A stretch of 64,000 nt of DNA from Euphorbia lathyris (taxonomy: Eukaryota; Streptophyta; Magnoliopsida; Malpighiales; Euphorbiaceae), in the NCBI RefSeq assembly GCF_963576675.1, contig NC_088918.1:47525501-47589500 (forward strand), read 5' to 3'. The position numbers and the translations under genes are program-made. The notes under the pieces were generated by a model. That model was given only the letters and a program-made list of their open reading frames with translations. It did no database searches and had not been told where the DNA came from. Of the stretch, positions 56,772 through 64,000 are shown in pieces (the stretch's first letter is position 1; each line of letters begins with the position of its first letter).

Positions 56772-57416
56772 ATTAGTTTGATTTTAAGAATCCTAATTAG
56801 ATTAGGATTATGAATTAAATTAATTAAAGGATAAATAAGTTATGAGTTTTTATTAGATTATATTACTCCTATTATTATCCAATAAGGTTATTGATTATTA
56901 TCTTTTATATTTAGATATATTAAATAGATAATATTTAAGAATTCTATTCCGAATTGAATTCTTATTCAAGAAACCTAATTCTATCTAACTAGGGTTTAGA
57001 TACAAGAGATTATAAATACCCCCCTACTAGAGATTTGCGAAATCCACTAGAGAATTCCAAGAGAGAGAATTCGACCCCCCTTAACCGAGGTTGAGATTTC
57101 ACCGCTTCCTTCCGTTCAATTGATTTTTATCTTTCTCTCTTTATCCTTGATCTTGTGTTGATTAATTAGAGGCAATCTATTTTGGTTGCTATTCAACGGT
57201 TGATTCTAACTTGATCTTATATTTGTTTTGTTCTGTGCTCGGGAACTCGAAGTAAGAGTTGTGGGCACTTCATTTGCAACGGTAGATAGAACTTCAGAAA
57301 AGTATTTCTTTTATCCCTCTTTATATGAAATAACGATTAACGGATCTTGTGGTTTAGGGAAATAGGTTAAATTTTTTATATTTCCGCTGCTATTCGTTAG
57401 CCTATTTTTCCATCAT

Positions 57417-57429
57417 TGGTATCAGAGCC
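57417..57429 (+). other. Primer binding site (initiator tRNA-Met)
   Basis: TGGTATCAGAGCC, one base after the LTR end CATCA. Confidence 0.92.
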
Positions 57430-57744
57430 ATCGTTAAATCCCTTATTTCATATATGAAAATTTAGAAGTTTTTCAATCAGATTGAATAAATATTTATAGT
57501 TAGGTTAATTAACAAAACTGTTTTGATTAATTAGTTCTAAAAGATAAATAAATTTTAATTAATTGTTAATTAAAATAAATTGTGCACATGTTCCTAATAA
57601 TTTTGGTTGATAATCATTATAACAAAATCTATTAGTTTTATGGTTAGATGAATAAAATCAGTTTTATTTATTTTAAAAGATAAAACGGAAAATCTATGAT
57701 AGTTTTTCCTATTTTCTGAAAATCGTTTTAAAACCGTTTTAGAA

Positions 57745-57801
<57 letters not shown>

Positions 57802-59240
57802 ATTTTATAAATATATAAAAAAAAATAAACAGCAGTTCGGGTCGCGCCATACGGCGCGACCCGACTACTGTTGCGCGGTTGCTGTCGCGCGGCAGCAACC
57901 GCGCGCGGCGTCTGGCTGCCGTTGCCGCAAGGCAGCGGCATGTCTGACGCCTAGGGCTGCTGCCAAACGGCAACAGCCCGACCTCGGGCCCGGCCCATTC
58001 CCACCTAGTTTTAAATTGTTTAAAACTATTTTTTTAAATATATATATATATATATGTATGTTTCAGAAATTAATAGTTTTCTGTTTTGATTATCGAATGG
58101 AAATTTATTTAAAGGTTTGTTTTACCTATTTGTAAATCGAAGTTTTAAATGAATTAAAATCAAAATAATTGGGACGTGCATAATTAAAGTTTTGTGTAGT
58201 TAAGATAACATAAAAGACACGAAACTGTTAGAAGTAAAATTGGATGAAAGTTAAATGATGCGTTAATGTGATTAACCCAAATATTACATAAAATAGTTAT
58301 GTAATCAACCAATTAAATTTATTTAATTGAGTCTATGCATGTTTGGAGTTATGGACATATTTGGACCCTCTTTAGTCTTTTGGTATTTTTTGAAATAGGG
58401 CCTGCGAGTCATGCCTTTCTACTATCTATTGTAATTTCTCCTCTCATCTAATTCTCTTCAATTTAATTGAAGTTTTCTTTAGTAGTATAGAAATTAATTT
58501 GTAATTTCAAGGCGCCATGGAGAAGACGGAGGACCTAAAGAAAAATATGTAATAGTTAGTATTTCCCTAGGTTTGGCCTTTTATTCCGTCTCTGGCTCGA
58601 CGGAATAATTTAGATGATATGTCCATAACGCCAATGTATGTGTTTGATGTATGCTAAAGCAAATCAAGACTAAGTTAGATTATGAGACCTAAAATAAAAT
58701 CCCTCATTAAAAAGTTAAGTAAATAAACAAGTTATTAAAATCGGTTGTCCATCCCTAATATTATAATTCAGCTGGCAGTACTGAGGGCCTTTGGGTTGTT
58801 GGGTAAACTCAAGCTCGGGGTCTTACGGTAACACCTGAATTATCGAAAATCACTTTTCATGAATATGGGGTAATACTTAAATTAGATTATGATAATTGGA
58901 TGGGTAAACTCATGTTTTCATAAAATAATGGGCAATACGGTTGGGATTAATATGAATAGCATATTAGTTACTAATGTGGTTAGTAACCCAATAACCTAGG
59001 AATCACATTTAAGATGTGATTGATTACATGAATCTACCTAACGAATGAGACTAGCTTGTTGGGTAAACTCAAGGCGAAATCTCAGGAGTTAGGATCCTAG
59101 CTCACTAAAGGATTTGTGAAATTCTTCGAATTAATATTGAGGGCTATTAATTTGGCAAAATAGTGGGAGCAATCTAAAATAAACAAAAAGCCTATAATTT
59201 TAGATTGATATACTTTAAAGCAAATGAATAACATACGTTT
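57430..59240 (+). other. Long leader of copia element B
   Basis: About 1.8 kb without a convincing ORF. It contains a (TA)n run at 57748-57793, the GC-rich hairpin cluster at 57839-57979, and AT-rich sequence. A segment at about 58960-59010 also occurs inverted at 51240-51300. Confidence 0.7.
57839..57979. repeat. Four consecutive GC-rich hairpins
   Basis: Stems: 57839-57848/57853-57862 (GGGTCGCGCC, perfect); 57873-57884/57893-57904 (GCGCGGTTGCTG, perfect 12 bp); 57917-57926/57931-57940 (TGCCGTTGCC, one G-T type mismatch, loop GCAA); 57954-57964/57969-57979 (GGGCTGCTGCC, one mismatch). The surroundings are AT-rich. Confidence 0.85.
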
Positions 59241-60075
59241 ACTCTTTCCCACTCTCAGGTTTCTATAATCACTCTTAAAATCAAAACTAACACCGATCTG
59301 CAAAACATAATTACCGATAACAAATTGAACGGTTCAAACTTCATCGACTGGTTCCGTAACCTCAAAATTGTTTTGAAGTTCAAGAAGAAAGGGTATGTAC
59401 TTGATACACCGATACCCCCTTACCCAGTGGATGATGGTCCCTACCAAGAATTTTATGCTTACTTGAAGCATAAGGCTGATGATGATCAAGCAGGAGACAT
59501 CATACTTGCATCTATGACACCGGAATTACAAAGGCAACTACATGCAGATATGGATGCCTATTCCATGGTCAAGCACCTAAAAGAGTTATTTGTGAATCAA
59601 ACTCGGTGCGAACGTTTCGAAATAACAAAACAATTATACAGATGCAAGATGCAGGTGGGCACATCTGTTGTGGCGCATTGCGCCAAGATGATTAGCCTTA
59701 TCACCAAGTTTTCTAGTATTGGAGATGCGATGGACCGTGAACTAAGTGAGAACTTACTTCTTCAGTCCCTCCCTGAGAGTTACTCGCAGTTCATCATGAA
59801 CTACCAAGCGAGTGGCTTGCAAACCTCTCTTGAAGAGCTTGCAAATATGCTCGAGACAGTCAAGCCCAATACAAAAGAAAACAAGGAGATATCAGGCCTT
59901 GCTATTGAAGGATCAAAGAAGAGGAAAGGGATCTCTCCCGATCCAAACCATCCTAAGAAAGGCAAGGAGGCCATGCTCACTGAAACGATGGGAAAGGAAG
60001 TTAAGAAGCCCAAAGGCAAGTGCCATTATTCTGGTGAAGTAGGGCATTGGAGGAGAAATTGTTTGCAGTACCTAG
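59241..60075 (+). pseudogene. Copia element B gag
   Basis: The open frame extends back to about 59240 but has no ATG before the conserved start LNGSNFIDWFRNLKIVLK (59325 is a TTG), so the usual start seems lost. The UBN2-type gag domain is clear: DDDQAGDIILASMTPELQRQ, MVKHLKELFVNQTRCERFEI, YRCKMQVGTSVVAHCAKM and ENLLLQSLPESYSQFIMNY. The zinc knuckle reads CHYSGEVGHWRRNC, with Ser in place of the second Cys. It then runs directly into pol without a stop. Confidence 0.85.
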
Positions 60076-62249
60076 CTACCCTCAAGAAAGGAAGCATAAA
60101 CTTGCGAGTAGGAAATGGAGCAAGAGTTGTCGCCCTCGCAATTGGAGATTATGTTTTAAATTTGCCCTCTGGGCTTGTAATAGAATTAAGGAACTGTTTA
60201 TACGTTCCGCAAATGTCTCGTAACATTATTTCTATTAGCCGTCTTGTTGACGACGGTTTTCATATTTCAATAAAAGACAAACGTTGCGATTTTTATAGAG
60301 ATTCGATTTTCTATTTTTCAGGAATATCACAAAATAGGATTTATGTGTTAGATGACAAAATTTCTGTTTTCGCAATTGATACCAAAAGACATAAGCTATA
60401 TAATTCAACTTACTTGTGGCATTGTCGTTTAGACCATATAAACAAAAGACGCATGCTTAAGCTACATCAAGATGGGCTTATAAATTCAATTGATCCTGAA
60501 TGTGTATCAGACACTCTAGGACTCATTCATTCAGATGTATGCGATCCTATGTCAGTCCAAGCAAGAGGAGGATTCAGATACTTCATTAGCTTCATAGACG
60601 ACCATACCCGATATGGTTATATCTACTTGATGAAGCACAAATCCGAAGTTTTTGAGAAATTCAAATGCTTCAAGAATGAAGTGGAAAATCAACTAGAAAA
60701 GAAAATAAAGACACTTCGATCCGATCGAGGTGGCGAATATCTTTCAGATGATTTTCTGAATTATCTAACTGAATGTGGGATATGCTCACAATGGACACCT
60801 CCCTATACACCACAACACAATGGTGTATCCGAGAGGAGGAACCGTACCTTACTAGATATGGTACGATCCATGATGAGCATAGCATTACTTCCAAAGACAT
60901 TCTGGGGCTATGCCTTGGAAACCGCCTCTTCACCCTAAATCGAGTACCAACTAAATCCGCTAGTTCCACACCATATGAATTGTTCGTTGGTAGGAAACCC
61001 GTATTCTCATTCATAAGAGTATGGGGTTGTTCAGCATTTGTCAAACGCATTGCGTCTGACAAACCTAGATTCTAAATCTGATAAATGTTTCTTCATTGGA
61101 TACCCTAAGGAAACTATGGGATATTACTTCTATCATCCAGATGATCAGAAAGTGATAGTATCCAAGTACGCAACCTTCTTAGAGAAAGAGTTTCTCGAAG
61201 ACACAGAAAAGGGAAGCATGATTGAACTTGATGAAGTTCATGAACAAGAAACACCAACTGAAACAACAGAAGCGATTGAGGAACCCGATGCAGTCCCATT
61301 AGATGAGACTCAAGTGCCACCCCTTCGTAGATCACAAAGAGTTCGTGAACTCCCTATTAGATATGGTTTTCTAGTGGGAGATGATGATGAGGTTCCCGTG
61401 TTAGACGACGAACCCGAAAACTACGAAGAGGCTCTTACTAGTCCAGATTCTAAAGCGTGGCTCGAGGCTATGGATTCTGAAATGGATTCTATGTACACCA
61501 ACCAAGTGTGGACTTTGGTTGATCCACCCGAAGGGATAAAACCCATTGGGTGCAGATGGATCTTCAAAAAGAAGACAGACATGGATGGAAAGGTTAGCAC
61601 CTACAAAGCTAGGTTAGTAGCGAAAGGATATCGTCAGAAGCAAGGAATTGATTATGGCGAAACTTTCTCTCCTGTGGCTATGTCCAAATCAATCAGAATA
61701 ATGCTTGCTATTGCCGCTCACTACGATTACGAGATTTGGCAAATGGATGTGAAAACAACTTTCCTAAACGGAAACCTTCTTGAGGATGTATATATGATGC
61801 AACCTGAAGGTTTCATATTAAAGGATGCAAACAAGGTTTGCAAACTTCAGAGATCCATTTATGGACTCAAGCAAGCATCTAAAAGCTGGAACAAGCGTTT
61901 TGACGAAACCATAAAACAATTTGGTTTCGAACAAAATTGCGAAGAATCTTGTATTTACAAGAAAGCAAGTGGGAGCTCTGTAGCATTTCTAATATTATAT
62001 GTGGACGATATATTACTAATGGGAAATGACATAGCTCTGCTACAGTCGGTAAAAGTATGGTTATCTAGTAACTTCTCAATAAAAGACCTTGGTGAAGTAG
62101 CTTATATACTTGGTATAAAGATCTACAGAGATAGATCAAGAAGACTGCTCGGTCTTTCAGAGGCTACATACATCAAAAAGGTGCTAAAGCGGTTTAGCAT
62201 GCCTGAATCGAAACGAGGTAACTTACCCATGCTACATGGAGTAAAGTTA
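60076..62249 (+). pseudogene. Copia element B pol: integrase and RT, protease missing
   Basis: After the knuckle the sequence jumps to NLRVGNGARVVALAIGDY. The protease Asp motif that should precede it is absent, so an internal deletion is likely. The integrase zinc finger has LWHCRLDHINKRRM, but its C-x2-C half is deleted (it survives in the inverted copy). The core motifs are HSDVC, LRSDRGGEY and GVSERRNRT. Against the inverted copy, one base is missing near 60925 and one extra base occurs near 61063, so about 45 codons are read out of frame. RT follows: GCRWIFKKKTDMDG, YKARLVAKGYRQKQGIDYGE, MDVKTTFLNGN, LYVDDILLMGND and ILGIKIYRDRSRRLLGLS. The element ends inside RT at the fold-back. Confidence 0.88.
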
Positions 62250-62303
62250 AATAATCACGCGCTTCTTATCATCATCGGTTTTAGGACATTGATGATTGTT
62301 TAA
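62121..62303. other. Spacer of the inverted duplication
   Basis: 183 bp between the two copia arms. 62121-62249 continues the forward RT. From about 62258 to 62303 the sequence is the complement of RT sequence lying just beyond (minus strand reads CAATGTCCTAAAACCGATGA). The minus arm skips the 129 bp of forward sequence at a TAAAG shared by both ends. Confidence 0.75.
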
Positions 62304-64000
62304 CTTTATACCAAGTATATAAGCTGCTTCACCAAGGTCTTTCATTGAGAAGTTACCAGATAACCAAACTTTTACTGACTGTAGTAGAGCTACGTCATTT
62401 CCCATTAATAATATATCATCCACATATAATATCAGAAATGCTACAGAGCTCCCACTTGCTTTCTTGTAAATGCAAGCTTCTTCGCAATTTTTTTCGAAAC
62501 CAAATTGTTTTATGGTTTCGTCAAAACGCTTGTTCCAGCTTCTAGATGCTTGCTTGAGTCCATAAATGGATCTCTGAAGTTTGCAAACCTTGTTTGCATC
62601 CTTTGATATGAAACCTTCAGGTTGCATCATATATACATCCTCAAGCAGGTTTCCGTTTAGGAAAGCTGTTTTCACATCCATTTGCCAAATCTCGTAATCG
62701 TAGTGAGCGGAAATAGCAAGCATTATTCTGATTGATTTGGACATAGCCACATGAGAGAAAGTTTCGTCATAATCAATTCCTTGCTTCTGACGATATCCTT
62801 TCGCTACTAACCTAGCTTTGTAGGTGCTAACCTTTTCATCCATGTCAGTCTTCTTTTTGAAGATCCACCTGCACCCAATAGGTTTTATCCCTTCGGGTGG
62901 ATCAACCAAAGTCCACACTTGGTTGGTGTACATGGAATCCATCTCAGAATCCATGGCTTCAAGGCTTGCTTTAGAATCTGGACTGTTAAGAGCCTCTTCG
63001 TAGTTTTCGGGTTCGTCGTCTAACACGGGAACCTCATCATTATCTCCCACTAGAAAACCATATCTAATAGGAAGTTCACGAACTCTTTGTGATCTACGAA
63101 GGGGTGGCACTTGAGTCTCATCTAATAGGACTGCATCGGGTTCCTCGATCGCTTCTGTTTTTTCAGTTGGTGTTTCTTGTTCATGAACTTCATCAAGTTC
63201 AATCATGCTTCCCTTTTCTGTGTCTTCGAGAAACTCTTTCTCTAAGAAGGTTGCGTGCTTGGATAATATTACTTTCTGATCATTTGGATGATAGAAGTAA
63301 TATCCCACAGTTTCCTTAGGGTATCCAACGAAGAAACATTTATCAGATTTAGAATCTAGTTTGTCGGACGCAATGCGTTTGACAAATGCTGAACAACCCC
63401 ATACTCTCATGAATGAGAACACGGGTTTCCTACCAACGAACAATTCATAAGGTGTGGAATTAGCGGATTTAGTTGGTACTCGATTTAGGGTGAAGAGGGC
63501 GGTTTCTAAGGCATAGCCCCAGAATGTCTTTGGAAGTAATGTTATGCTCATCATGGATCGTACCATATCTAGTAAGGTACGGTTCCTCCTCTCGATACAC
63601 CATTGTGTTGTGGTGTATAGGGAGGTGTCCATTGTGAGCATATCCCACATTCAGTTAGATAATTCAGAAAATCATCTGAAAGATATTCGCCACCTCGATC
63701 GGATCGAAGTGTCTTTATTTTCTTTCCTAATTGATTTTCTACTTCATTCTTGAAGCATTTGAATTTCTCAAAAGCTTCAGACTTGTGCTTCATCAAGTAG
63801 ATATAACCATATCTGGTATGGTCGTCTATAAAGCTTATGAAGTATCTGAATCCTCCCCTTGCTTGGACTGACATAGGACCGCATACATCTGAATGAATGA
63901 GTCCTAGAGTGTCTGATACACGTTCACCTTTATTGCTAAAGGGTGTCTTTGTCATTTTACCTTTTAAACATGCTTCGCATGTTTCCAATGATTCAGGATC
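62250..64000 (-). pseudogene. Inverted copy of copia element B pol (integrase to RT)
   Basis: On the minus strand: CEACLKGKMTKTPFSNKGER (integrase finger end, missing in the forward copy), HSDVCGPMS, LRSDRGGEY, then a one-base deletion near 63593 (GTATCGAGAGG against GTATCCGAGAGG), GCSAFVKRIASDKLDSKSDK, the acidic linker, GCRWIFKKKTDMDE, MDVKTAFLNGN, LYVDDILLMGND and AAYILGIK. After that 43 codons are skipped and the frame ends at 62247. It is about 96-97% like the forward arm by eye, and it continues beyond the window end. Confidence 0.9.

Larger units (their letters stand above)
54489..57415 (+). repeat. 5' LTR of copia element B
   Basis: From TGTTGGGG to CCATCA, followed by the primer site. 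It is 2927 bp, of which 1090 bp are the L1 insertion and its duplication. It has a TATA box TATAAATA at 57011-57018 and a G-run at about 55644-55655. Confidence 0.85.
54489..62249 (+). mobile_element. Ty1/copia element B, forward part, ending in a fold-back
   Basis: LTR (54489-57415), primer site, long leader, gag, integrase and RT in order on the plus strand. At about 62250, inside RT, the sequence turns into its own reverse complement. The LTR contains an L1 insertion. Coding lesions are listed under gag and pol. Confidence 0.85.

Noticed and set aside
57594..57973. 115- and 81-codon minus-strand ORFs over the leader
   Set aside because: Made of (TA)n (Ile-Tyr repeats) and the GC hairpins; no coding character.
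1..64000. CRISPR array, rRNA, tRNA or organelle insertion
   Set aside because: No regular spaced repeats, conserved rRNA blocks or tRNA arms were noticed on reading; a tRNAscan/Infernal run would be needed to exclude short genes.

Overview
The window is nuclear DNA of a flowering plant, most likely a eudicot. It is TE-rich: layered plant LTR retrotransposons with Met-initiator primer sites, Mutator, hAT, mariner and MITE elements, plant L1 LINEs, and one host gene with short GT-AG introns. The species cannot be read from the sequence. No rRNA, tRNA, CRISPR array or prokaryotic feature was seen.

Region 1 (1-31318) is a nest. A Sirevirus-like Ty1/copia element (copy 2, + strand, from 22604) was interrupted inside its reverse transcriptase gene by a Tat-clade Ty3 element on the minus strand (1-22603, left end outside the window). 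The leader of that Ty3 element then received a complete Sirevirus-like element of the same family as copy 2 (copy 1, 6181-17856, target duplication ATCCC). Its LTR received a Mutator-like element (20003-21134, 9-bp duplication). Copy 2 later received a second Mutator-like element (27502-28973). Both Sirevirus copies carry a long extra ORF (about 1000 codons) between pol and the 3' LTR, preceded by a conserved TATA-like box. The Ty3 element has an unusual gag region with four gag-like modules, and no protease is visible.

Region 2 (31319-35770) holds LTR-like sequence, a decayed chromovirus pol fragment and an inverted LTR fragment with a MITE inside.

Region 3 (36564-38821, minus) is the only confident host gene: pyruvate decarboxylase, six exons, 605 codons, intact by eye, with a TATA box upstream.

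Region 4 (39000-51380) is old repeat sequence: palindromic minisatellites, a triple nest of small inverted-repeat elements, a Mutator MITE, a decayed LINE and two hAT-like elements, each of these small DNA elements with readable target duplications, separated by stretches I could not assign.

Region 5 (51379-64000) contains a second Ty1/copia group. A decayed pol fragment is followed by an LTR inside which a further element has inserted (LTR 54489-57415, itself carrying a 5'-truncated L1 with an open zf-RVT/RNase H frame). That element's pol runs to about 62250 and then folds back into an inverted copy of itself that continues past the window end, giving a palindrome of about 1.6 kb per arm.

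Most retroelement coding regions are broken. In the Tat-like element and Sirevirus copy 1 the lesions are almost all in-frame stops compatible with C-to-T or G-to-A change, as expected from decay of methylated DNA.
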